Origin: Fibrobacter sp.
Lineage (GTDB): Bacteria; Fibrobacterota; Fibrobacteria; Fibrobacterales; Fibrobacteraceae
NCBI GenBank assembly: GCA_017526585.1
Contig: JAFXRC010000018.1
Coordinates: 1-45,054, forward strand
DNA: 45,054 bases
Direction of reading: 5' to 3'
Part shown: one piece after another, positions 15,195-24,013 of the stretch
Numbering within the stretch: the stretch's first letter is position 1
Layout: every line of letters starts with the position of its first letter
Notes under the pieces: model-generated
Seen by the model: the letters and a program-made list of their open reading frames with translations, nothing else
What the model was told of the DNA's origin: nothing
The model's database searches: none
Program-made: the position numbers and the translations under genes

Positions 15195-16259
15195 CTAGTA
15201 GAATATGAAACTGAACGCGCAGTCCGCGACAATGATGGCTGAAATCGAAACCACGACGCTGGAAGTCGTTGCAAGGCCCACCGCTTCGGCACCGCCTTCG
15301 GCGTTGAGGCCCTTGTTGCAAGAAATCAGCGTGACCAGCCAACCGAACGCGATGGACTTGACGGTGCTCTTGAGGAAGAGAATCGGCGGAATCCCGTCGC
15401 GGATGGACTGGAAGTAGTTCGCAAACGAAATATCAAAGAAGAAGTACCCGATCAAGAAACCGGCGAGGCAGCCCGCGATACCTGCGCAGAAGGCAAGAAT
15501 CGGCGTGCAGATGGTCATCGCGATAAAACGGGGGACCACCAGGTACTGCACCGGCGAAATCGCCATGGTCTTGATCGCCTTGATTTCTTCGCAGACGGAC
15601 ATGTTCGCAATTTCTGCGGCGATGGAGCTGCCGGAACGACCCGCCAAGATAATAGTCGTTAAAAGCGGACTGATTTCGGCGAAAATCAGGTAGCCCAGTC
15701 CCGAGGCAAGGTAGGAACCGCCTCCTACGGCCTTGAGCATAAAGGAACTTTGGAGCGCCATGGTAAAGCAGATGAGGGCGACCATCAGGAAGCAGATTCC
15801 CGTGGCTTCGGTACCGAGCATAAAGACCTGCTTGGCGGTGCCACCGAACTTGCTGCGGCCCTTGTCGAAAGGCCCACAGATCATCCAGTAGATGCTCATG
15901 TTCAAGAGGATGAACACCTCGGCGACCTCTTTGGCGATGACGATGGTCTTTGCGCCGAGTGCTTCGAGGAAGTTGCTGTAGCCGTGCTTGATTTTTTCGG
16001 GGATTTTCTCTTTCTTGAGCGCCCTGAGCTGCGCCTTGATTTCTTCGCTAAAGTGGGCGAGCGTGAGCTTGTTGCCGGTCTTTTCGCTTAAGTCGGCGAG
16101 GAGCGCAAAGAAGGCGTCGCCGCTGTAGTCCATTCGCGAGAGAACGGAACCATCGAGGTTGAGCGGCTCCTTGTAGAGCGTGCGCCGACACTCCCGCAAC
16201 AATTCTTTGCTGTTTGCGGCGGTAAGGGCTGCGGGTAGAGTAATGGTCCTTCCTTCCAT
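15195..16259 (-). CDS. mlaE: MlaE-type permease with fused N-terminal STAS domain
   Basis: 354 residues from ATG 16257-16259. The first 90 or so residues (MEGRTITLPAALTAANSKEL, then LNLDGSVLSRMDYSGDAFFALL) form a STAS/MlaB-like domain. The rest is a YrbE-type permease with about five to six membrane helices and the conserved ILAGRSGSSIAAEIANM and VPRFIAMTICTPILA. In E. coli MlaB is a separate protein that regulates MlaF; here it is covalently joined to the permease, as in many non-proteobacteria. It heads a four-gene minus-strand operon. A frame extension to a TTG at 16277 is less likely. Confidence 0.88.
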   Translation of the reverse strand: MEGRTITLPAALTAANSKELLRECRRTLYKEPLNLDGSVLSRMDYSGDAFFALLADLSEKTGNKLTLAHFSEEIKAQLRALKKEKIPEKIKHGYSNFLEALGAKTIVIAKEVAEVFILLNMSIYWMICGPFDKGRSKFGGTAKQVFMLGTEATGICFLMVALICFTMALQSSFMLKAVGGGSYLASGLGYLIFAEISPLLTTIILAGRSGSSIAAEIANMSVCEEIKAIKTMAISPVQYLVVPRFIAMTICTPILAFCAGIAGCLAGFLIGYFFFDISFANYFQSIRDGIPPILFLKSTVKSIAFGWLVTLISCNKGLNAEGGAEAVGLATTSSVVVSISAIIVADCAFSFIFY

Positions 16260-16325
16260 TATGCACAAATTTAGCAAAAGAAGAAAAATTTACATAATAG
16301 ATTTTATAATTTTGGGATAAACGGC

Positions 16326-16337
16326 GATATATAGGTT
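16326..16337 (+). promoter_or_regulatory. Leaderless-type -10 element before the UvrD/PcrA gene
   Basis: GATATATAGGTTATG closely resembles TATATTTAGGTTATG before nadE; both end in TAGGTTATG. There is no Shine-Dalgarno sequence and no good -35. It fits a transcript starting at or near the ATG. Confidence 0.35.
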
Positions 16338-18605
16338 ATGATGGGTAATTTTGACTTGACAAATGGACCGGTTTCGGCGATCACGGATGGGCTCGATAAC
16401 GAACAGAGGTTCGCTGTAGAGACGACCGAAGGCTATATCCGCGTGATTGCGGGGGCGGGTTCCGGCAAGACCCGGACACTCACGCACCGTTACCTGTACC
16501 TGGCTAAGGAATTGGGTATTTCGCCGTCGAACATCTTGTGTGCGACTTTTTCGAATAAGGCCGCCTTCGAGATGAAAAAGCGAATCCGCACCATGCTGAA
16601 GGGCGACGATTCGGGCTACATCTCGACTTTCCACAGCTTTTGCGTGCGGCTTTTGCGCGAAGATATTCACGTGCTCCAGTTTCCCAAGGAATTTCTGGTG
16701 CTCGACGAAGAAGACCAGAAGTCGCTGGTGAAAAAGGCCTACGTTGAACTCGGCTATTCGCTTAAGGATTTGCGCATCAGTAGTGCCATCGACTTTATCG
16801 GTGGGCGCAAGGCGAACGATATCTCGTATGTGGAATGGTTTGCGGGGCACGATTCGGCTACGGCAAACGACGACCTGCTCAAAATGGTGGAGAATGCTCC
16901 CGACAAGTGGCACAAGGTCTATTACCGCTACCTTTACGAACAAAAGAAGAACTTTGCGCTCGACTTTGACGACCTGATTCTGGTGACTTTGTACATCTTG
17001 CAGCATTACCCTGAAAAGCTCAAGAAATGGAGCGAGCGCATGATGTACGTGATGGTCGATGAGTTCCAGGACATTGACCTGCAGCAGTACCAGCTTGCCG
17101 AACTCCTTTCGAGCTATCATCATAATTTGTTCGTGGTGGGGGACCCTGACCAAACGATTTATGGCTGGCGTGGCGCCGATGTGAACCGCATCTTGGAATT
17201 TGACAAGGTGCACAAGGACGCAAAGACGATCCTTCTGCAGAACAATTACCGTAGTACGCCGAGCATCTTGAAGCTCCCCGATGCGGTTATCAGGAACAAC
17301 GAGTTCCGTATCGAGAAAGTGCTGCGTCCCATGCGTAGCGGCGGTAAGACGCCCGTGTTCTGCCATGCGAAAAATACCCGCGACGAGGCTTCGTGGATTG
17401 TTGAAAACATTCAGGAAGCGATTGCGAACGGGGTCGCGAAAAAAGATATCGCGGTGCTTTACCGCATGCACGCTCAGTCGCGCTCCGTCGAAGAGGCGCT
17501 GATGACCGCCGATATCCCGTACAAGGTCTATAGCGGCGTGGGCTTTTACCAGCGGGCTGAAATCAAGGATGCCATTTGTTACTTGCGCATGCTGGTGTAC
17601 GGCGACGATATGGCTTTCTTGCGTACGGTGAATACGCCCAAGCGTCAGTTCGGTCCGAAAAAAGTGGCGGCGCTTGCGGCTCTTGCCGATGAACGCGGCA
17701 TGACTCTGTACGAAACGCTCCTTGCGATGGTCGATGGAACGCTCGCCGATTTCGACAGCAAGGCGTTCCTCGCGAAAAGCAAAGTGGGCGAGTATGTGGC
17801 GCTCATTGAAAAGTTCCGTTTCAAGTACCGCGATATGCCGATTACCGAAGTGTTCACGCGGCTGATGCGCGAATCCCGCTACGAGGAAATGCTGCGGCTC
17901 GATGGCGATGAGAATCGCCTCGACAACCTTGCGGAACTCAAGCAGGGGCTGCTCGAATTTGAAAACATTCTCGAAGAAGATGCGACGCTCGACGAGTTCT
18001 TGCAGAACATTGTGCTGTTTACGAACGCCGACGAGAACGACGGCGACCGTGACCGTGTGCAGCTGATGACTATCCACAATTCCAAGGGGCTGGAATTCCC
18101 CTACGTGTTCGTTTGTGGAATGAACGAGGGCTTTTTCCCGATCAAGCGCATCGAGAATAAGATGCAACTCGAAGAGGAACGCCGCCTTGCGTACGTGGCG
18201 CTCACCCGCGCCGAAAATGTGCTGTTCCTGAGCGATGCCGAAGATGGCGTCGGCGAAGAATCGAGCCGTTACCCGTCACGATTCCTGCTTGAAATGGATA
18301 TGACTGATCTTCATGTGGTTCGCGGTGTTTCAGAAAAACTGCTGCAGGAGGCTCGCGCCTACATCGCTGAATCTGACCGCAACCGAGAACTTTTCAGCGA
18401 TGAAACTTTGGGCCTCGTGAAAAAGGCTCCTGCCGCGGAATTTGCCGTGGGCGACCGCGTTTTCCACCGCATCATGGGCTTTGGAACCGTCGCCAAGGTC
18501 GACGAACAGGCCCTCTGCTACCAGATTAAATTCGACAAGATCGAGACCCCGCGTGCTATCCAGTTCGACTTCCCGCTTAAGCGGGTGATGGAAGAATTGT
18601 CCTGA
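16338..18605 (+). CDS. UvrD/PcrA-type ATP-dependent DNA helicase
   Basis: 755 residues. A superfamily 1A 3'-5' helicase with Walker A AGAGSGKTRTLTHR (Lys44), motif Ia TFSNKAAFEMKKR, Walker B VDEFQDIDLQQ, motif III GDPDQTIYGWRGAD, motif V TIHNSKGLEFPYVFVCGMNEGFFP and motif VI RRLAYVALTRAE. The final 55 residues (FAVGDRVFHRIMGFGTVAKV and following) match the PcrA/UvrD C-terminal Tudor-like domain that contacts RNA polymerase. It acts in nucleotide-excision repair and in clearing replication or transcription conflicts. ATG codons at 16338 and 16341 are both possible. I see no LexA box upstream, so SOS control is not supported here. Confidence 0.92.
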   Translation: MMGNFDLTNGPVSAITDGLDNEQRFAVETTEGYIRVIAGAGSGKTRTLTHRYLYLAKELGISPSNILCATFSNKAAFEMKKRIRTMLKGDDSGYISTFHSFCVRLLREDIHVLQFPKEFLVLDEEDQKSLVKKAYVELGYSLKDLRISSAIDFIGGRKANDISYVEWFAGHDSATANDDLLKMVENAPDKWHKVYYRYLYEQKKNFALDFDDLILVTLYILQHYPEKLKKWSERMMYVMVDEFQDIDLQQYQLAELLSSYHHNLFVVGDPDQTIYGWRGADVNRILEFDKVHKDAKTILLQNNYRSTPSILKLPDAVIRNNEFRIEKVLRPMRSGGKTPVFCHAKNTRDEASWIVENIQEAIANGVAKKDIAVLYRMHAQSRSVEEALMTADIPYKVYSGVGFYQRAEIKDAICYLRMLVYGDDMAFLRTVNTPKRQFGPKKVAALAALADERGMTLYETLLAMVDGTLADFDSKAFLAKSKVGEYVALIEKFRFKYRDMPITEVFTRLMRESRYEEMLRLDGDENRLDNLAELKQGLLEFENILEEDATLDEFLQNIVLFTNADENDGDRDRVQLMTIHNSKGLEFPYVFVCGMNEGFFPIKRIENKMQLEEERRLAYVALTRAENVLFLSDAEDGVGEESSRYPSRFLLEMDMTDLHVVRGVSEKLLQEARAYIAESDRNRELFSDETLGLVKKAPAAEFAVGDRVFHRIMGFGTVAKVDEQALCYQIKFDKIETPRAIQFDFPLKRVMEELS

Positions 18606-18608
18606 CTT

Positions 18609-18752
18609 TTACATTTTGTCCGGCTTGTCAACATCGGCCATTCCGACTTCATAGATGTATGGAGTCGACTCGCAAGTGCTGCATTGCAATAGAGTCGACT
18701 GTGGCGTTAGCGTAATGACTTTGATGCAAGGCTTTTCGTAGACCTTTTTCAT
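18609..18752 (-). CDS. Small 47-residue peptide, MKKxYEKPxIxVITL type
   Basis: MKKVYEKPCIKVITLTPQST, then LLQCSTCESTPYIYEVG and a polar tail. The start is chosen at 18750-18752 because AGGA lies about 10 bases upstream and the KKxYxKPxI start resembles small peptides common in Bacteroidota and Fibrobacterota genomes, which are largely uncharacterised. Three cysteines cluster at the centre. It converges on the helicase gene with a 3-base gap. Function unknown. The same frame stays open upstream to 18974 but has no convincing start there except ATG 18812. Confidence 0.5.
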   Translation of the reverse strand: MKKVYEKPCIKVITLTPQSTLLQCSTCESTPYIYEVGMADVDKPDKM

Positions 18753-18895
18753 TCTGGCTATCCTAACTAAAAGCGTACTGTTGCTAATTGAATTCAACTT
18801 CAATAGTGTCATCGTTGCAGGTGCTGCAAATTCATCAAGTTCGTCAGCGAAATAACCAAAAAATTCGATGTTTTTGACAATATTTCGTGTTTCTG

Positions 18896-18948
18896 CACTT
18901 GTAAATGCAAAATATATAGTTTTTATGCGTTTGTAAATGCGGAATATT
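18896..18948. repeat. Two 21-base imperfect direct repeats, 32 bases apart
   Basis: GCACTTGTAAATGCAAAATAT (18896-18916) and GCGTTTGTAAATGCGGAATA plus T (18928-18948) match at 17 of 21 positions. Each contains an imperfect palindrome of the form GCA-N-TT-NN-AA-N-TGC. They lie just before the -35 of the DUF4143 ATPase promoter and look like tandem regulator sites. Confidence 0.55.
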
Positions 18949-18981
18949 GACTTTTTGTCAAGAATGAAGTATATTTAAACC
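18947..18981 (+). promoter_or_regulatory. Complete leaderless promoter of the DUF4143 ATPase gene
   Basis: TTGACT (18947-18952), 17 bases, TATATT (18970-18975), TAAACC, then ATG at 18982. The predicted +1 is the A of ATG, and there is no Shine-Dalgarno sequence. TTGAC-TTTTT-GTCAA (18947-18961) is a perfect palindrome over the -35 and could be an operator. Confidence 0.65.
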
Positions 18982-20115
18982 ATGAACGGCAAAATTTCAA
19001 GAATTATCGCAGAGGATGTTTCCCGCAAGTTTTTTAAGGGTAAGGTTATCGTTGTTTACGGTCCGAGGCAGAGCGGCAAGACGACCCTTATCAAGGAACT
19101 GCTGCGAGAAATGGCTGTTTCGCCCGTATTTTTGAATGGCGACGATGATTTGGATGTCCATTATTTTGATACGGTGACGGCCAGTCGCTGGACTCAGTTG
19201 ATGGGCGAAAAGAAGGTTGTTTTTGTCGACGAAGGTCAAAAGATTCAGAACCTGGGGCGTGCGGTAAAGCTGCTTGTAGATTCCCGCGACGATGTTCAAG
19301 TGGTGATTACCAGGTCAAGTTCGTTCACCTTGGCAAATTCCGTGGAAGAACCCTTGACTGGGCGCAAATTTGAATACAGGTTGTTTCCGTTGAGTTATGC
19401 GGAACTTGCTAAGCACTTTGGATTTTTGGAAGAATCAAAAAAATTGGAGCTGCGTCTTGTTTACGGGAGCTATCCCGAAGTCGTGACAAACGAGGATGGT
19501 GTCAAAGAAACGCTCAAGATGCTTGCGGACAGCTACCTGTATCGTGATTTGATGCAGTACGAAGGAATTCGAAAACCAGCGGTGCTTGAAAAATTGCTGC
19601 GAGCGGTGGCCCTGCAGGTGGGCAGCGAAGTCTCTTATAACGAATTAGCCGGACTCATCGGTGTATCGCGAACCCTTGTGGAATCATATCTGAAAATGTT
19701 GGAGCAGGCGTTTATCATTTTCCCGCTTGCGTCGTATTCGAACAGCTTGCGGAACGAAATCAAGAAAGGTGTCAAGTATTACTTCTGGGATAACGGAATT
19801 CGCAATGCCGTACTGAACGATTTTACGCCTGTGCCGCAAAGGAACGATATCGGCGCACTTTGGGAAAACTACGCCATCAGTGAACGCGTGAAAAGGAACG
19901 CCTACAGCCGTGCAGATGGACTCCCTTATTTTTGGCGGACAACCGACCAGATGGAAGTCGATTACCTCGAAGTCTGCGGCTCAAAAATCAAGGCGTTCGA
20001 ATTCAAGTGGAACCCCAAAAAGAAAAGCCGCGTCACCAAGGCGTTTACCAACCGATACCCTGAAGCCGAGGTGGAAACTATTACGCCGGAGAATTTTGGG
20101 GAATGGGTGGGGTGA
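18982..20115 (+). CDS. AAA+ ATPase with DUF4143 C-terminal domain
   Basis: 377 residues. An AAA_14 ATPase domain comes first: Walker A YGPRQSGKTTLI (Lys33) and Walker B VVFVDEGQ (Asp83-Glu84). Then come the RLFPLSYAEL linker, a winged-helix DUF4143 region (SYNELAGLIGVSRTLVESYLKMLEQ) and a C-terminal PD-(D/E)xK-like fold with MEVDYLEV and AFEFKW. These proteins are widespread in gut bacteria, and their role is unknown. The usual sensor TGSSS is TRSSS here (Arg111), which is unusual and may affect ATP hydrolysis. It has its own leaderless-type promoter and ends 100 bases before the converging hflX. Confidence 0.88.
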   Translation: MNGKISRIIAEDVSRKFFKGKVIVVYGPRQSGKTTLIKELLREMAVSPVFLNGDDDLDVHYFDTVTASRWTQLMGEKKVVFVDEGQKIQNLGRAVKLLVDSRDDVQVVITRSSSFTLANSVEEPLTGRKFEYRLFPLSYAELAKHFGFLEESKKLELRLVYGSYPEVVTNEDGVKETLKMLADSYLYRDLMQYEGIRKPAVLEKLLRAVALQVGSEVSYNELAGLIGVSRTLVESYLKMLEQAFIIFPLASYSNSLRNEIKKGVKYYFWDNGIRNAVLNDFTPVPQRNDIGALWENYAISERVKRNAYSRADGLPYFWRTTDQMEVDYLEVCGSKIKAFEFKWNPKKKSRVTKAFTNRYPEAEVETITPENFGEWVG

Positions 20116-20215
20116 TGTAGAAAAATGGGGAGAAGCGGTCAACATTTTTTACCTACTATATTTATCAGGCATTCCACGGCTATTATTGTGACGATGCGAA
20201 CTAGAATACAGCCCG

Positions 20216-21385
20216 CTACTCCCTCCACGGCGCTTCGCTGCGTTCCTTTTCCTTCTGTTCGTGGGCTTCGCGCTTCTTGTGCCAGGCGGCGAGCTGTTCC
20301 TTGAAAGTCTCGCGGAGGCGTTCCATGCCGATGTTTTCGCGGGCGCTCACCTGGATGGCTTCGGGGTAGTTCTCGCGGAGTTCCGTGCGGCGGGCTTCGT
20401 CGCAGATTTCGGCCTTGTTGAATACGCGGATGCGCGGAGTTTCTTTGCTGATGATTCCTTCCAGCGTCTTGTGGGTGACTTCCAGGTGCTCGCGGTAGTC
20501 GGGGGCAGAGCCGTCCACGACTTCCAAGATGCAGTCGGCGTGGGCGGCCACGCCCAGCGTACTCTTGAAGGTTTCGATTAAGTTGTGGGGAAGCTTGCGG
20601 ATAAAGCCTACGGTGTCTGACAAAATGATGTTCTCGCCGTCCAAATAGAGCTTGCGCGTGGTGCTGTCAAGGGTGGCGAACAACTTGTCTTCGACGTATA
20701 CGTCGGCGCCGGTCAGGCGGTTGGTGAGCGTAGACTTGCCCGCGTTCGTGTAACCCACGATGCCGATGTGGAAAATGTCGTTTCGGTTTTCGGCCTGGCT
20801 TTCGCGGGCGTCCTCGATTTTTTCAAGCTTCTTTTTAAGTTCCTGAATGCGCTTGCGGATCATGCGGCGGTCGGTTTCGAGCTGCGTTTCGCCGGGGCCC
20901 TTGGTGCCGATACCGCCGTTGTGCTGACGGCAAAGGTGCGTCCATGCGCCGGTCAGGCGCGGCATCATGTACTGGAGCTGCGCCACTTCGACCATCAGGC
21001 GGCTTTCTGCCGTGACGGCGTGTTTTGCAAAAATGTCCAGGATAAGCCCTGTACGGTCGAGTACCTTGATTCCGGGCATTCGCTGTTCCAGGTTTCGAAC
21101 CTGCGAACCGGATAAATCGTCATCAAAAACCACCATCTTGGCGTTCTGCACTTCCAGGGCACGCTTGACTTCGTTCACCTTGCCTTCGCCAATGAGCGTT
21201 GCGGGGCTAAAGTTCTGCACCCTTTGCAAAAAACTCTGCACTACTTCGGCGCCTGCGGTCTCGGCGAGCCTGCCCAGTTCAGCGAGCTGTTCGGAGGCAA
21301 GCCAGGGGCGAACCTTCGGGGTAGAGATCCCCACGAGAATGCATCGTTCCTTTTCTGCCTTGTGTTCGATGGTCAAATCCTTCAT
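20216..21385 (-). CDS. hflX: Ribosome-associated GTPase HflX
   Basis: 389 residues. The N-terminal HflX domain has TLIGEGKVNEVK, VVFDDDLSGSQVRNLE and VLDRTGLILDIFAKHA, then RLTGAWTHLCRQHNGGIGTKGPGETQLETDRR. The G domain follows with GYTNAGKSTL (G1), DTVGFI (G3) and NKAEIC (G4). HflX binds the 50S subunit and splits stalled or hibernating 70S ribosomes after stress. It is transcribed divergently from the histidine kinase gene. TAATAT lies 9 bases before the ATG without a Shine-Dalgarno sequence, so the leader is probably very short. I see no terminator after it. Confidence 0.93.
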   Translation of the reverse strand: MKDLTIEHKAEKERCILVGISTPKVRPWLASEQLAELGRLAETAGAEVVQSFLQRVQNFSPATLIGEGKVNEVKRALEVQNAKMVVFDDDLSGSQVRNLEQRMPGIKVLDRTGLILDIFAKHAVTAESRLMVEVAQLQYMMPRLTGAWTHLCRQHNGGIGTKGPGETQLETDRRMIRKRIQELKKKLEKIEDARESQAENRNDIFHIGIVGYTNAGKSTLTNRLTGADVYVEDKLFATLDSTTRKLYLDGENIILSDTVGFIRKLPHNLIETFKSTLGVAAHADCILEVVDGSAPDYREHLEVTHKTLEGIISKETPRIRVFNKAEICDEARRTELRENYPEAIQVSARENIGMERLRETFKEQLAAWHKKREAHEQKEKERSEAPWRE

Positions 21386-21414
21386 ACAGGCTACATATTA
21401 GCAAAATGTTTTGT

Positions 21415-21420
21415 TATAAT
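21415..21420 (+). promoter_or_regulatory. -10 element of the hybrid histidine kinase operon
   Basis: A perfect TATAAT 19 bases before the ATG at 21440. No consensus -35 lies 16-18 bases upstream. The leader would be about 12 bases and shows no Shine-Dalgarno sequence. Confidence 0.4.
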
Positions 21421-21439
21421 TGGTAGAACAGATAAACTC

Positions 21440-24013
21440 ATGAAAAAAATTAAGCTAAAAAGATGGATGACGCTCAACCCGGCTGTGGTCGTGGTAGCTA
21501 TTGCCGTTGTGGTTCTTGTCTTCCTGTACGCCTTCTTTGCCCGCGAATACTTCTTTAAACAGGTGGAGCAGAACATTGTTCAGGACACCTGGAATGTGTC
21601 GGCGGAACTGGAAAGTAAAATCCTCCATGCGAAAAGCAGCGTGAAACTGTTGTCTTATTCGGTTTCCAGCAAAATGGATGGACCGGAGTTAAAGAATCCG
21701 CATGCGATCCTAAGTTCCAAGCTGGCTGAAATGCCTTTTCCGAAGGTGGAGTTTATCAGTGGCAATGGAGTTGATTTCTCCCAGGATGAAGACCCCTACG
21801 ACGCGTCCGATAACGAACCTTTTCAGCGAGGAATGCTGGGTGAAACGGGGATATGGGTCAATTACAATCCAAAGGTCTCTTCTGAAGCGCAGGTGAATGT
21901 TTACACGCCGCTTTACTACGGTGATTCCATCGTGGGTGTCGTTTCCGGAATTCTGGGTGGCAATACCGATATTGCTTCTCTGATGAACTACAAAATTTAC
22001 GGTGAGTCCATTGTTGGATTGGTGTGCGACAAGCATATGAATATCGTCGCGTCGAACATCATTTCTGACGATTACGGCAAGTCCTTCGAAATGCGTGCCC
22101 AGGATTTTTTCCCGCCGGAGATTTATGAAAAGTTTAAGAAAAATGCCGTGCTGGATGAACCGACTCCTTTCAGGATTTCATCGATCTACGGTACATCGGT
22201 TGCTTGTATCTACCGTGCCGGAGGAATTGATGGATTTGTCGTGTTGATGGTTCCTTACCATGTGCTGGGGGGTGTCACCCGTGCACTGATAATCCAGTCC
22301 ATCATTGCCATTTTCGTGGTTCTGCTGTTCTTCCTGTTCTATATGCGTTCACTTTATCTAGTCAACCGGCGGTTGCGCGATGAAACGGAAGGTAAGCACC
22401 TGAATGTGATCAATGCCTTGACGGAGTCGTATGGAACGGCTTTTATCGTGGACATGAACACGGGGCTTGGTGAATGTTATTCTATTGACGATACTTTGCT
22501 CAGCTACATGCAGGAAACTTTCGAAAAGAATCTCCATTATGATCAGCTGGTTCCCCTGTATGTCAATCAGATGGTGATTGCGGAAGACCGCCCCCAGTTT
22601 GACAAGGTTTTGTCGCTGGAAAGGCTGAAACACGAACTGCTGAAGCATAGTCGATTTGAATTTATCTATCGCGTTTTTAGGGGCAACGAATACCACTACA
22701 TCCAGGCTCATTTTGTAAAGCCTTCCAAGGATCGAAATGAAGTGGTCGTCGGCTTTAAAATGGTCGATGAATCCATGAATGCAGAAATTGAAAAGCGCAA
22801 GGAACTGAACGATCAGCGCATGGCTCTTGCTAAGGCTTTGGAACGGGCTCGCAAGGCGGACAAGGCAAAGTCCAATTTCATGTTCAACATGAGCCACGAC
22901 ATTCGTACTCCGATGAATGCCGTTCTGGGTTACGAAGCTCTTGCGAAAAAGTATCTGCTTACCATGAATATGTCCGATACGGATACAGCAGTGCTTAACC
23001 ATTATTTCGATGGTATCCAGACGGCTGGTAGCTTCCTCTTGGATATGATCAATTCGGTGTTGAACCTTGCTCGAATCGAATCTGGTTACGAAAGGATCGA
23101 GGAATCGCCCGTCTTGACAGCCGAACTGAGTGGAAATCTGGTGTCGACTTTTGAACTCGCCGCGCAGCAAAAGAGCATCATGTTGCAGGTATCTAGGAAC
23201 ATCAAACCTAGGTACATTTATTGCGACAAGGTGAAAATTCAGAAAGTCTTGCTGAATATTGTAGGCAACGCCATCAAGTACACCAGGTCGCAGGGGCTGG
23301 TACGTATCTCGCTCAGGGACTTGCCGCATGAGACTCCTGGCATGTGCTATATCGAAATGGTGGTCGAGGATACCGGCGTCGGTATCTCCGAAGAATTCTT
23401 GCCGAATGTGTTCAATGCGTTTGAACGCGAACAGACCCCTTTGACACGCGGTATTGGCGGAACGGGGCTTGGACTCAGTATTGTGAAAAAGTTGGTGGAC
23501 CTGATGCATGGAACGATCAACATCACTAGCCGAGTTGGGGAAGGAACCCGTGTTGTTGTTGTGACTCCGCATCGGCTTGCTACCGAGAGCGAACCGACGG
23601 TCAAGGATAATCCGTCTTCAGCGAGAGACAAGTTCGTTGGAAAGAGATTTCTTTTGGCGGATGACGATCCGGTGACATGTGAAATTGTCTCTGATATGAT
23701 CAAGTCGGTGGGTGCTGAAATTGTCTGCGTAGGAAGTGGTAATGAATGTTACCGTAGGATAGATATGTCGCCAGCGGGCTCGTTCGATGCAGTCCTTATG
23801 GATCTGAAGATGCCTAGAGGTGACGGCTTTGAAACGACGGCTCGCATCCGCAAGATGGATGATGACCGCAAGGCGAATATCATTATAGTCGCCTTGTCGG
23901 CAAGTGCCTTCGATGAAGAGAAACAGTCGGCGCTCGACATTGGGATGAATGGGCATATTGCAAAGCCGATTAATTTTGCAGAACTGATCGATACTCTTTC
24001 GCGGTTGTTTTAA
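21440..24013 (+). CDS. Membrane hybrid sensor histidine kinase
   Basis: 857 residues from ATG 21440; the frame upstream is antisense to hflX. TM1 (about 14-33) and TM2 (about 287-309) flank a large periplasmic region that looks like a Cache-type sensor (VNVYTPLYYGDSIVGVVSGIL is typical). A PAS-like region follows (about 325-465), then HisKA with MSHDIRTPMNAVLGYE (His486). HATPase motifs are NIVGNAIKYT, DTGVGISEEF and GGTGLGLSIVKKL. A receiver domain carries DAVLMDLKMPRGDG (Asp788). It signals by phosphotransfer; the partner regulator is not encoded nearby. Its stop overlaps the next ATG (TAATG), tying it to the YejE-like permease. Confidence 0.92.
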   Translation: MKKIKLKRWMTLNPAVVVVAIAVVVLVFLYAFFAREYFFKQVEQNIVQDTWNVSAELESKILHAKSSVKLLSYSVSSKMDGPELKNPHAILSSKLAEMPFPKVEFISGNGVDFSQDEDPYDASDNEPFQRGMLGETGIWVNYNPKVSSEAQVNVYTPLYYGDSIVGVVSGILGGNTDIASLMNYKIYGESIVGLVCDKHMNIVASNIISDDYGKSFEMRAQDFFPPEIYEKFKKNAVLDEPTPFRISSIYGTSVACIYRAGGIDGFVVLMVPYHVLGGVTRALIIQSIIAIFVVLLFFLFYMRSLYLVNRRLRDETEGKHLNVINALTESYGTAFIVDMNTGLGECYSIDDTLLSYMQETFEKNLHYDQLVPLYVNQMVIAEDRPQFDKVLSLERLKHELLKHSRFEFIYRVFRGNEYHYIQAHFVKPSKDRNEVVVGFKMVDESMNAEIEKRKELNDQRMALAKALERARKADKAKSNFMFNMSHDIRTPMNAVLGYEALAKKYLLTMNMSDTDTAVLNHYFDGIQTAGSFLLDMINSVLNLARIESGYERIEESPVLTAELSGNLVSTFELAAQQKSIMLQVSRNIKPRYIYCDKVKIQKVLLNIVGNAIKYTRSQGLVRISLRDLPHETPGMCYIEMVVEDTGVGISEEFLPNVFNAFEREQTPLTRGIGGTGLGLSIVKKLVDLMHGTINITSRVGEGTRVVVVTPHRLATESEPTVKDNPSSARDKFVGKRFLLADDDPVTCEIVSDMIKSVGAEIVCVGSGNECYRRIDMSPAGSFDAVLMDLKMPRGDGFETTARIRKMDDDRKANIIIVALSASAFDEEKQSALDIGMNGHIAKPINFAELIDTLSRLF

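Noticed and set aside
15187..15342. N-terminal extension of mlaF
   Set aside because: The extra 52 residues overlap mlaE and are Arg/Gly-rich nonsense. Conserved ABC sequence begins at the ATG at 15186, which has a ribosome site.
16260..16337. Possible LexA box before the UvrD/PcrA gene
   Set aside because: No TGCNCN4GTGCA or one-mismatch copy is present in the intergenic region, despite the gene's role in repair.
16290..18167. 625-codon frame opposite the UvrD/PcrA gene
   Set aside because: Helicase motifs on the plus strand are complete and the antisense frame has no motif.
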